From positions 1 to 64,000 of the forward strand of contig JADJCX010000013.1 in assembly GCA_016703005.1 (NCBI GenBank): 64,000 nucleotides of DNA. Direction: 5' to 3'. The position numbers were made by a program, and so were the translations under genes. Of this stretch, positions 26,833 through 34,151 are shown piece by piece. The notes beneath the pieces were generated by a model. It was not told where the DNA came from and did not search any database. It saw nothing but the letters and a program-made list of their open reading frames with translations. Position 1 is the stretch's first letter. Each line of letters begins with the position of its first letter. Source of the DNA: Flavobacteriales bacterium (GTDB lineage Bacteria; Bacteroidota; Bacteroidia; Flavobacteriales_F; PHOS-HE28).

Positions 26833-27692
26833 TTCCGGACCACTGTTTTCGTTATGCCCAACGAATCGGCAATGAAGGCCAGCGCCTTGGCATTGGCTTC
26901 GCGGGTTGCTTTTGCATCATGGTGAGGATTGCTCGGGTTCGCGAATGCGTGATCGGCTTTGTATGACTCCACGGTAAACGTCTTTCCGGCTTTCTGCATG
27001 GCGGTAGTGAAACGGTCTACAACGTCCGGGTTGATCCACTCATCTTCAGTGGCGAAGATGCCGAGCACCGGAGCATGCAAACCAGCAAGCTTCTTCGCAT
27101 CCAGCTCGGGCATGCCATAATAGATGACGCAGCCGACGCCCTGCTCACCCAGGGACAACGAGGCCTGAAGCGAAAGTGCACCACCCATGCACCAGCCCAA
27201 TGTGACCACGCGCGCTTTTGCTCCGGCATAAGTTGCGGCGCCTGATATGATCGCGTCCGATCGTTCCTTGTCCAATGCGCCCATAAGGGCAGCGGCACCG
27301 TTGCGGTCCGAACTCGTCTTGCCGTTGTACATGTCCAAGCAGAGCACGTTAGTACTGTCGAGCAACCCAGCCAGTCGCGCGCCTTCCGCGCGTATATGGT
27401 CGTTGAGCCCCCACCACTCGTGGAAGACGAACAGCCAGCGGTTACTTGAGTCCTTGCTTGCCACCAACCAAGCCTTTGCCTGTGAGCCATTGCCAAGCGG
27501 AAATTGGACCCACTCCCCAGCTATCGGGTCTCCGGCATAGGGCATTGGCTCCATGTGCTGTTTACCGAAGGACTCGTTGGTGGCAAGTTCAGCAAATTGC
27601 GCGGCGTTCGTCGATGCACAACACGATTGCCCAATTGACCATGAATGGATCATGCCGACCAGGAGGAAAAAACAGCGGATCTCATAGCACAC
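26829..27692 (-). CDS. Dienelactone hydrolase family protein, exported
   Basis: Alpha/beta hydrolase of about 287 residues. The nucleophile is Cys in LGWCMGGALS, as in dienelactone hydrolases, with Asp in FATEDEWINPD and His in YKADHAFANPSN. FVFHEWWGLNDHIRAEGARL is the family's oxyanion region. GTG at 27692 is preferred because it gives VCYEIRCFFLLVGMIHSW, a hydrophobic signal followed by a Cys-Cys that could be a lipobox variant; ATG at 27653 would lose it. The substrate is unknown. It is translationally coupled to msrA and 22 bases downstream of the DNA methylase gene. Confidence 0.85.
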   Translation of the reverse strand: MCYEIRCFFLLVGMIHSWSIGQSCCASTNAAQFAELATNESFGKQHMEPMPYAGDPIAGEWVQFPLGNGSQAKAWLVASKDSSNRWLFVFHEWWGLNDHIRAEGARLAGLLDSTNVLCLDMYNGKTSSDRNGAAALMGALDKERSDAIISGAATYAGAKARVVTLGWCMGGALSLQASLSLGEQGVGCVIYYGMPELDAKKLAGLHAPVLGIFATEDEWINPDVVDRFTTAMQKAGKTFTVESYKADHAFANPSNPHHDAKATREANAKALAFIADSLGITKTVVRK

Positions 27693-27714
27693 GTGGATCG
27701 AGACGAAGGTAGCC

Positions 27715-28998
27715 TCAACCTTTTGCCACCGCAGCGGACAGCTTTCTGGCGATGCGTTCCACAACACCCGTAACCAGTGCGTTACCCATAAAGAAGGCCC
27801 GGCGGTTCGGGCTGGCACCTTCGGTATGACCTGGAGGGAACATATTGATCAGCTCAAGCTCTTCCGGCACCAAGCGACGGTATCTCCCTTCCGGTGTCAC
27901 TACAACGTGCTTGAACCGACTGGCGCCTGAGCCCCCCTCACCCGTTACGATCGTTCGGGCGGGCCGATCCAGGTGGTCAGGAAAAGCCATGGATCCTTCC
28001 GAATAGGAGTATTTGAAACCGGTGCTACGGGAGATGCGCTCTTCGCGCTTGGCATTTTTCAATGCCCGCCACTTGGGAACTTCCGCACGCGGGATGAAGA
28101 ACTCCGCGGGTATTTCCGCGCTGGGCTTCAACAGTTCGCCCAGTGTCACCCTTGTTCCTGCGTAGCGCGGGTCGACACGTGCGGTTAGCACTTTGCCGTT
28201 CACCATGGCCCCGCATTCCTTAAAGGGGCTCTTGCCGCCTACCGCATTGAACGCTGCACTTATGCGATCGATGCGGTCGTTCAATTCGAAACGGCTCTCG
28301 TCCCGGGTGCTTGCGCTCACCGGAAAGGCCTCTTGAAGTATTCCGTCATGAAGCCCCGCTTCACTGGTCAGCATTCCTTGGAGCCTGTCGAACAGGGGTG
28401 ATGTGGCGTGGCACCCCAGAATGAAAACGCGCTTGCGCCGTTGGGGCATGCCATAATCAGCGGCGTTCACCACCCGCCATTCCACGGCGTACCCAAGGTC
28501 GCTGAGGCTGCGGAGCAGGATGGCCATATCGCGCCCGCGTTGCTTGGCAGGTGAGCCGAGCAGTCGGTCCACATTCTCCAACAACAAATACTTCGGTCGG
28601 TGGGCCTTCTCCCGCAATATCCTATGGATCTGCCACCATAGAACACCCTTCTTCCCTTGTATGCCCTTGGAAGCCTTAAGTGTGCTCGCCACGGAATAAT
28701 CCTGGCAAGGGAACCCACCGACCAGCAGGTCGTGATCGGGGATGTGCGCCGTGCTGACCGTACCAATGTCCTGGTTACTATGCCCCTCACTGCCGAAACG
28801 GGCCTCATAAATTCTCGAGGCATCCTGTGCGTTCGTGCTCGGCTCCCACTGATTGCTCCAGACCACTTTATAAGCCGGGCCATTGCGTCGTTTGTTGGCC
28901 GCTTGAAGTCCGATCCTGAAGCCACCGACCCCCGCGAACAGTTCCGCCACGCGCATTTCCTTCAGTCCAGCGGAGGAGGTCTTCCCTTTTCTTGGCAT
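27715..28998 (-). CDS. DNA cytosine-5 methyltransferase, orphan
   Basis: A 427-residue C5 methylase. Motif I is VAELFAGVGGFRIGL, motif IV LLVGGFPCQDYSVAS with the catalytic Cys, motif VI LLLENVDRLL, motif VIII PQRRKRVFILG, and motifs IX-X GRYRRLVPEELELINMFPPG and GNALVTGVVERIA. The target recognition domain lies between about residues 240 and 330 and includes VLTARVDPRYAGTRVTLGELL. No restriction enzyme or Vsr gene is found within the neighbouring genes, so it is an orphan methylase that may regulate or protect, or the relic of a system. The frame is clean from start to stop. The target sequence cannot be read from the protein. Confidence 0.95.
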   Translation of the reverse strand: MPRKGKTSSAGLKEMRVAELFAGVGGFRIGLQAANKRRNGPAYKVVWSNQWEPSTNAQDASRIYEARFGSEGHSNQDIGTVSTAHIPDHDLLVGGFPCQDYSVASTLKASKGIQGKKGVLWWQIHRILREKAHRPKYLLLENVDRLLGSPAKQRGRDMAILLRSLSDLGYAVEWRVVNAADYGMPQRRKRVFILGCHATSPLFDRLQGMLTSEAGLHDGILQEAFPVSASTRDESRFELNDRIDRISAAFNAVGGKSPFKECGAMVNGKVLTARVDPRYAGTRVTLGELLKPSAEIPAEFFIPRAEVPKWRALKNAKREERISRSTGFKYSYSEGSMAFPDHLDRPARTIVTGEGGSGASRFKHVVVTPEGRYRRLVPEELELINMFPPGHTEGASPNRRAFFMGNALVTGVVERIARKLSAAVAKG

Positions 28999-29089
28999 GT
29001 GCGGGCAAAGTTGTCCGCTGCGTTTACCGGCAGACCGACCCTATCGGTCGCTTCGTCAACACCAATGCGTTGAAGGACATGGCCAAACG

Positions 29090-29118
29090 AAAGAAGGAGG
29101 TCCGAGACCTCCTTCTTT
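29090..29118 (-). terminator. Terminator downstream of tRNA-Gly
   Basis: Perfect stem AAAGAAGGAGGTC / GACCTCCTTCTTT with a three-base loop, directly after the 3' end of the tRNA on the minus strand. Confidence 0.75.
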
Positions 29119-29119
29119 G

Positions 29120-29192
29120 AGCGGGAAACGGGATTCGGACCCGCGACCCTCAGCTTGGGAAGCTGATGCTCTACCAACTGAGCTACTCCCGC
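29120..29192 (-). tRNA. tRNA-Gly(CCC)
   Basis: Cloverleaf on the minus strand: acceptor GCGGGAG, D-arm AGCTCAGTTGGTAGAGC, anticodon stem TCAGC/GCTGA with loop TTCCCAA (anticodon CCC), T-arm GCGGGTTCGAATCCCGT, discriminator T. CCA is not encoded. A TACATTCG box lies 26 bases upstream. Confidence 0.93.
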
Positions 29193-29217
29193 TTGTCTCG
29201 CTTTTCAAACGACGGTG

Positions 29218-29225
29218 GCGAATGT
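29218..29225 (-). promoter_or_regulatory. Candidate -7 box of tRNA-Gly
   Basis: TACATTCG on the minus strand, 26 bases before the mature 5' end of the tRNA. Confidence 0.5.
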
Positions 29226-29276
29226 AACAGCCCCGATCGGCTCATTCTCAAGGCTCAATAGCTGTATCACGTAACC

Positions 29277-29284
29277 TACTTTTG
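29277..29284 (+). promoter_or_regulatory. Candidate -7 box of the response regulator gene
   Basis: TACTTTTG is an exact TAnnTTTG match 70 bases before the start codon at 29354. No TTG at the -33 position was found. Confidence 0.45.
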
Positions 29285-29353
29285 ACCGCCGCTTAACACC
29301 CGTCCCGACTTGTCGGGATTCCTTTGCCGCATGAGATGGAAGAACCGCTGAGC

Positions 29354-30031
29354 ATGACAAATGCAAAGGTGTTGTTGGTTGATGACGAGGTGGATATCCT
29401 CGAGCTTCTCAAGTACAATCTGGAGCGGGAGGGTATCCAAGTGATCACCGCCCAGAACGGAAAAGAAGGGTTGAAGAAAGCCAAGGAATTCAAGCCACAG
29501 TTGATCGTGCTTGACATCATGATGCCCGGCATGGACGGCGTTGATGTTTGCATGCAATTGCGTGAAATGCCCGAGTTCAAAGACGCGCTGATCGTTTTCC
29601 TTACGGCTCGCGGTGAGGACTATTCCCAGATCGCGGGTTTCGAGGCCGGTGCCGATGACTACATCACCAAGCCCGTTCGTCCTAAGGTCTTCGTGAGCAA
29701 GGTGAAAGCGTTGCTGAAGCGGAAGGTGGCCGGGCACAGTGACGACATGGTGCTGGAGGCGAACGGCATCCGTGTGGACATGGAGAAAGTGCTGGTCTAC
29801 ATAGGCGATCGCGAAGTGCAACTGCCCAAAAAGGAGTTCGAGTTGCTGACCCTGCTCTTGTCCAAACCCGGCAAGGTTTTCAAGCGTGACGAGATTTACG
29901 GCCAAGTTTGGGGCAATGATCTCTTTGTAGGCGACCGCACCATTGATGTACATATCAGGAAGCTACGCGAGAAGATCGGCGAGCAGAACATCAAGACCGT
30001 GAAGGGCGTAGGGTATAAGTTCGACGCATAG
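29354..30031 (+). CDS. OmpR/PhoB family response regulator, orphan
   Basis: A 225-residue two-component regulator. The receiver domain shows the acidic pair (LLVDDEVDILELLK), phosphoacceptor Asp in LIVLDIMMPGMDG, the switch Thr in IVFLTARGED and the conserved Lys in DDYITKPVRP. The C-terminal winged helix has PKKEFELLTLLLSKPGKVFKRDEI and the recognition helix VGDRTIDVHIRKLREKIG, of OmpR type. Start at 29354 (MTNAKVLLVDDE) fits family length. The usual histidine kinase gene is not downstream: two tRNA-flanked gaps and unrelated genes follow, so its kinase must be elsewhere. The frame is intact. Confidence 0.95.
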   Translation: MTNAKVLLVDDEVDILELLKYNLEREGIQVITAQNGKEGLKKAKEFKPQLIVLDIMMPGMDGVDVCMQLREMPEFKDALIVFLTARGEDYSQIAGFEAGADDYITKPVRPKVFVSKVKALLKRKVAGHSDDMVLEANGIRVDMEKVLVYIGDREVQLPKKEFELLTLLLSKPGKVFKRDEIYGQVWGNDLFVGDRTIDVHIRKLREKIGEQNIKTVKGVGYKFDA

Positions 30032-30231
30032 GAAGGGGTACCGGGCGATCATCCGGATCGGTTTTCACGCGACACTTTTCCAAGCCACCTTTTTTGGGGA
30101 AACCCTGACGGGCGTGATTTATTTCTGCCATTCGGTGCGCCCGAATGGACAGCACGTAGCACATTGCCGCTAACGCTTGGTTGCCGTAAAGACAGAGCCC
30201 TCACGACTTTTCGCAAGGGCTTGTGGTCTTG

Positions 30232-30305
30232 TCGGGGTGAGAGGACTCGAACCTCCGACTTCTACGTCCCGAACGTAGCACTCTACCGGGCTGAGCTACA
30301 CCCCG
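30232..30305 (-). tRNA. tRNA-Pro(CGG)
   Basis: Minus-strand cloverleaf: acceptor CGGGGTG / CACCCCG with discriminator A, D-arm AGCTCAGCCCGGTAGAGT, anticodon stem CTACG/CGTAG with loop TTCGGGA (anticodon CGG), T-arm GGAGGTTCGAGTCCTCT. No encoded CCA. Confidence 0.93.
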
Positions 30306-30318
30306 AATGACAAGGCTC

Positions 30319-30326
30319 CAAATATA
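30319..30326 (-). promoter_or_regulatory. Candidate -7 box of tRNA-Pro
   Basis: TATATTTG, an exact TAnnTTTG match, 14 bases before the tRNA 5' end on the minus strand. Confidence 0.5.
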
Positions 30327-30447
30327 GACGCCTCCATCAGCGCTCACATGCGGCAACCGACCAACACAAGTCGTGGGGAGCATCACTATGCCGTCAGAAG
30401 CCGCGATACATGTGCGATCTTCAGCCGCAGACCAACACTTCGGCCAC

Positions 30448-32016
30448 ATGCGTATCGCCATACTTATCGTTCTCTTCTTCATCTCCTTTCAATGCCGATG
30501 CTTTGCCCAAGCCGGTTCTCTCGACACCGGTTTCAGCGGCGATGGCCTTCTGGTTTGGGACCTTTCCGCTTTCGAGGATCGGATACAAGCGGTCGTGGTG
30601 CAGCCCGATGGTAAGATCCTTGGGGCGGGTTGGATCACCGACGGTACCACGGCCACGATCACGCTGCAACGGCTATTGCCCGATGGTTCTCCGGATCCCT
30701 CGTTCGGCTCAGGCGGAGTGGTGTACACGAGCGCAGTCGATGGTGTTCACTATGCGTATTCGGTTGGTGTGCAAAGCACCGGGCATGTGGTGGTTGCCGG
30801 TTTGTCCTACGACCTCTCTTTCGATGCAAACGTGGTTCTTGTCCGGTATATGCCCAATGGTTCGCCGGACGGTTCATTCGGTACGGGTGGCCTGCTGCTG
30901 ACCGACTTGGGCGGCGGGCCGGGGTTTCAGGCTGCGTATGCCATGCGGATCATGAATGATGACCGCATCGTCATCACCGGCCAAGACGACGAGAACGGGC
31001 TGACGTGCGCGCGTTTCAGTCCCGCTGGCGTTCCGGATGCTACGTACGGTTCCAATGGTGTTGCCATTACCGGAGTGATCGCCAGCACAGGGCTTTGCAT
31101 GGATCTTCTACCCGACGGTTCGGTTGTCGCCGGAGGGTATGCCCTTCCGGTAGGCTACCCCGATTGGATGCTCGCCCGTTTCGACCCCAATGGCACCTTG
31201 GATCCCGGTTTCGGTATCGGAGGAATCGCCACGTTCGACATTGGCAGTGATAACGAGAGCATGAAGGGCGTTAGCGTTCTCTCGGATGGCAGGATCGCTG
31301 CTTGTGGTTATCGTGGGTTCAATGGTCAGGACGATGAACCTGCAGTCGCTCTCTTCAACAGCGACGGGAGCCCTGATCTCAACTTTGGGGTCAACGGCGT
31401 GCTTGTCCTTCCGTTCACCGCTCCGCAATGGGGGCAGGCTACTGCGATAATCGCTGGACCGGACGATAAGCTTTTGCTGGCGGGCTTCCGGGTGCAGCCG
31501 GGTGGTGTGGCGAACAATGACTTCTTCCTCTGCCGGTTGCTCGACAATGGTATGTTCGATGGGACTTTTGCCGGAGGCGCGCAGGTGTTCACCGATGTAA
31601 GCGGGTCCTTCGATCGCGCCCATGCCATGGCTTTAACACCGGTAGGGTCGGTCGTACTTGCCGGCCAAGGACAGGTTACGGAGAGTTCTACGGCGTACGC
31701 GGTTTACCACAACGATCTCAGCTTGGCTGTTCCGACGACCGGTTCCAGCAGTATCGCGCTATCGCTCCATCCAGTGCCTGCAAGCGATCATGTTGTGCTT
31801 GCTTTCGGCGCCAATGCCACCGGACCGATCACCGTTGAACTGCGAAGTACGGATGGCCGATCGGTATCTACCACCGTGATAATGCTGGAAGCCGGTGGAC
31901 GAGCACCCCGATTGGAGCTTCCATCGGACCTTCCCGTGGGCTCATACGTGATTTCTGCCAACGGCGAGTTCGGAAGGATCAATGCTCCATTGATCATCAG
32001 CGCGACCGCCAGGTAG
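30448..32016 (+). CDS. Delta-60 repeat protein with T9SS sorting domain
   Basis: A 522-residue surface protein. Signal peptide MRIAILIVLFFISFQCRCFAQ sets the start at 30448. About seven delta-60 repeats follow, each of the form x-V-x-x-DGKIL-x-x-G ... L-DPSFG-x-x-G, for example VVVQPDGKILGAGW, LLPDGSPDPSFGSGG, FDPNGTLDPGFGIGG and FNSDGSPDLNFGVNG, forming a propeller. The last 85 residues form a T9SS type A domain (IALSLHPVPASDHVVLAF, VELRSTDGRSVSTTV, LPVGSYVIS). The stop is two bases before the next start codon, so it is co-transcribed with the metallopeptidase. The frame is intact. Confidence 0.9.
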   Translation: MRIAILIVLFFISFQCRCFAQAGSLDTGFSGDGLLVWDLSAFEDRIQAVVVQPDGKILGAGWITDGTTATITLQRLLPDGSPDPSFGSGGVVYTSAVDGVHYAYSVGVQSTGHVVVAGLSYDLSFDANVVLVRYMPNGSPDGSFGTGGLLLTDLGGGPGFQAAYAMRIMNDDRIVITGQDDENGLTCARFSPAGVPDATYGSNGVAITGVIASTGLCMDLLPDGSVVAGGYALPVGYPDWMLARFDPNGTLDPGFGIGGIATFDIGSDNESMKGVSVLSDGRIAACGYRGFNGQDDEPAVALFNSDGSPDLNFGVNGVLVLPFTAPQWGQATAIIAGPDDKLLLAGFRVQPGGVANNDFFLCRLLDNGMFDGTFAGGAQVFTDVSGSFDRAHAMALTPVGSVVLAGQGQVTESSTAYAVYHNDLSLAVPTTGSSSIALSLHPVPASDHVVLAFGANATGPITVELRSTDGRSVSTTVIMLEAGGRAPRLELPSDLPVGSYVISANGEFGRINAPLIISATAR

Positions 32017-32018
32017 TC

Positions 32019-32876
32019 ATGCACCCAGCGGCACTCCACTTTTCCCGACTCTGGTTGTTGCATAAGGACACTCTGTTGAGCTTGGTGTCATTGCTTGTCG
32101 CTCAATGTGCTACCGCCCAACAAGCCCGTATGAACGAGGCCGTTGCGAAGGAAGCCGTCCATCGTGTGGTCCGGCACAGCGGCCTGTTGCCGAATTTCAC
32201 CGTACTGGAAGATGACCAAGTGCCCACAGCGGTCGCGTACATCAAGGGACGCGAGCGCGTGATCGCATACAACCCGACCTTCATTTCAGGTATTCTGGAC
32301 AGCAGCGGCACCGACTGGGCGGCAGTAAGCATCCTTGCGCATGAGATCGCCCACCACTTGCTCGGGCACACGTTGGCCCCTGAAGCACTTCACCCCGGCG
32401 ACGAACTGGCTTGTGACCGTTACTCCGGTTTCATTCTGCAGCGCATGGGGGCCACAATGGAGGAAAGTATCGCAGCCATTGCCGTTGCGGGCAATGTGCA
32501 CGGCACCCGCGACCACCCACCGAAGCACGCGCGCAGCGCTGCTATCTCGCATGGTTGGCTGGAAGCTGAACGTATCGCCGCAAAGGCTTTTGACCCGCCG
32601 TTCATCGTTGAACGGTCATTCGTTTTCGTCGTGCGGTTCGCCGGTGATGAAAACACCTACTACGTGAATGCCGAGAACCAACTGGTGTGGTTCAACGATC
32701 ACGCCGAACCGATCGGTTTTGGCACCTGCACGAAGCTGGAGAGCAAGGAGTTCGCCTATGAATTGACGTGGGATGGATACTCGTTCATGGTGGACCGCAA
32801 CAACATCATCTGGCGACGGACCACCCACGGCATGCTCATGCAGGTGGGGCAGATCGAAGCATTCATCAAGCAATAA
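32019..32876 (+). CDS. Exported M48-like metallopeptidase
   Basis: A 285-residue protein. A signal peptide is seen (WLLHKDTLLSLVSLLVAQCATAQ). The zinc site is HEIAHH in VSILAHEIAHHLLGH, with the third ligand probably Glu or Asp in HPGDELACDRYSGFIL, as in M48 peptidases (HExxH ... E-x-x-A-D). The C-terminal domain (FAGDENTYYVNAENQLVWFNDHAEPIGFG) is a small beta domain of unknown role. It would act in the periplasm or outside. It is translationally close-packed with the upstream delta-60 protein, suggesting that it processes or turns over this or another surface protein; this is inference. Confidence 0.85.
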   Translation: MHPAALHFSRLWLLHKDTLLSLVSLLVAQCATAQQARMNEAVAKEAVHRVVRHSGLLPNFTVLEDDQVPTAVAYIKGRERVIAYNPTFISGILDSSGTDWAAVSILAHEIAHHLLGHTLAPEALHPGDELACDRYSGFILQRMGATMEESIAAIAVAGNVHGTRDHPPKHARSAAISHGWLEAERIAAKAFDPPFIVERSFVFVVRFAGDENTYYVNAENQLVWFNDHAEPIGFGTCTKLESKEFAYELTWDGYSFMVDRNNIIWRRTTHGMLMQVGQIEAFIKQ

Positions 32877-33006
32877 CCTGAGCGCCTCATCATGCCGTGT
32901 ACCAACGCACATTTGTTCATCGCAGGCTCCGGCGTATCGGTTAGTTAGCATCCAGAGTACCATTGAGTGCTTTGAAGGCACTTCCTTTGAGCCTCACCAA
33001 TATCCA

Positions 33007-34089
33007 ATGAACCTCTTCAGGAACTTCAAGTCGGTTACCAAGACATGCTACGGTCGCGGAAGCTTCGGCAAGCTCGGCGAGATCATTGAGCCGCAGCGCA
33101 CAGCGAACGACGGCTTCTTCGTTTTCGTGGTGGACGACTACTTCGAGGATAAGCCCGACTTCGTGAAGCGTATTCCCGAGTTGAAGGGCGACGAGATCCA
33201 CTTCATCAGTGTGCTGAAGGAGCCGACGACGGAACTCATCGACAAACTTCGAGATGACATCCTGAAGCGCCGCGGGCTCCCTGCGGGGATCGTGGGTGTT
33301 GGTGGTGGCAGCGTGATGGACATTGCGAAAGCCAGCGCGTTGATGTTCACCAATGAGGGCAGCAGCGTCCAATACCAAGGTCTCAACCTGATCAAGAAGC
33401 CGGGCATCTACCATTGCGGTGTGCCGACCATCAGCGGCACCGGTGCTGAGGTGAGCATGACAGCCGTGCTGACCGGTCCGGTGAAAAAGCTCGGGTTGAA
33501 ATGCGACTGGACCGTCTTCGACCAGATCGTATTGGACCCGGATCTGATCGCTTCGGTTCCCCGTGATCAGTGGTTCTACACAGGCATGGATACCTACATC
33601 CACAGCGTGGAAGCCATCACCGGTACGAAGAAGAACACGTTCGCCGAAGCGTATAGCGAGAAGAGTTTGGACATGTGCCGCGATGTATTCCTGAAGCGCG
33701 AGCGCACCGACCCCAAGAGCGACGAGCTATTGATGGTGGCCAGTTACATGGGTGGCCTCAGCCTCACGTACAGCGAAGTGGGCGTTTGTCATGCGCTCAG
33801 TTACGGCTTGGGCAAAGTGCTGGAGATCCATCACTGCATCGCCAACTGCATCGCCTTCGACAAGCTTGAGGATGTCTACGGGGACTACGTGCAGGAATTC
33901 AAAGGCATGGTGAAGCACCTGAAGGTGAACATCCCGCAAGGACTCGCCAAGGATTGGAGCGAGGATACCATCGATGCCATGGCCGAAGTAGCATACAACC
34001 TGCCGCATATGTGGGATCACGCCTTTGGTCCCGACTGGCAAAAGGTGCTGGATCGTGAGCGTATCAAGGGGTGGTATAGGAGGATGTGA
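33007..34089 (+). CDS. kdnB: KdnB-like iron-containing alcohol dehydrogenase
   Basis: A 360-residue group III metal-dependent dehydrogenase. The NAD(P) loop is IVGVGGGSVMDIAKASALM; the iron ligands are in TGMDTYIHSVEAI (Asp and His), GVCHALSYGLGKVLEIHH (His) and HMWDHAFGPDW (His). Sequence text such as VPTISGTGAEVSMTAVLTG and YSEKSLDMCRDVFL matches the 3-deoxy-D-manno-octulosonate 8-oxidase KdnB, which with the aminotransferase KdnA makes 8-amino-Kdo for lipopolysaccharide. Start 33007 (MNLFRNFKSVTKTCYGRG) is chosen by family length. kdnA is not in the window. The frame is intact. A related alcohol dehydrogenase of other specificity cannot be excluded. Confidence 0.83.
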   Translation: MNLFRNFKSVTKTCYGRGSFGKLGEIIEPQRTANDGFFVFVVDDYFEDKPDFVKRIPELKGDEIHFISVLKEPTTELIDKLRDDILKRRGLPAGIVGVGGGSVMDIAKASALMFTNEGSSVQYQGLNLIKKPGIYHCGVPTISGTGAEVSMTAVLTGPVKKLGLKCDWTVFDQIVLDPDLIASVPRDQWFYTGMDTYIHSVEAITGTKKNTFAEAYSEKSLDMCRDVFLKRERTDPKSDELLMVASYMGGLSLTYSEVGVCHALSYGLGKVLEIHHCIANCIAFDKLEDVYGDYVQEFKGMVKHLKVNIPQGLAKDWSEDTIDAMAEVAYNLPHMWDHAFGPDWQKVLDRERIKGWYRRM

Positions 34090-34151
34090 TCCGGGGATCG
34101 ATCCCCGTGTGACCTCTTGAAGCGGACTGGTTGTTGTTCAATTGAGCTTCC

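Noticed and set aside
30040..30120. Terminator after the response regulator gene
   Set aside because: Only weak, short inverted repeats (CCGGGCGATCATCCGG) with no U-run.
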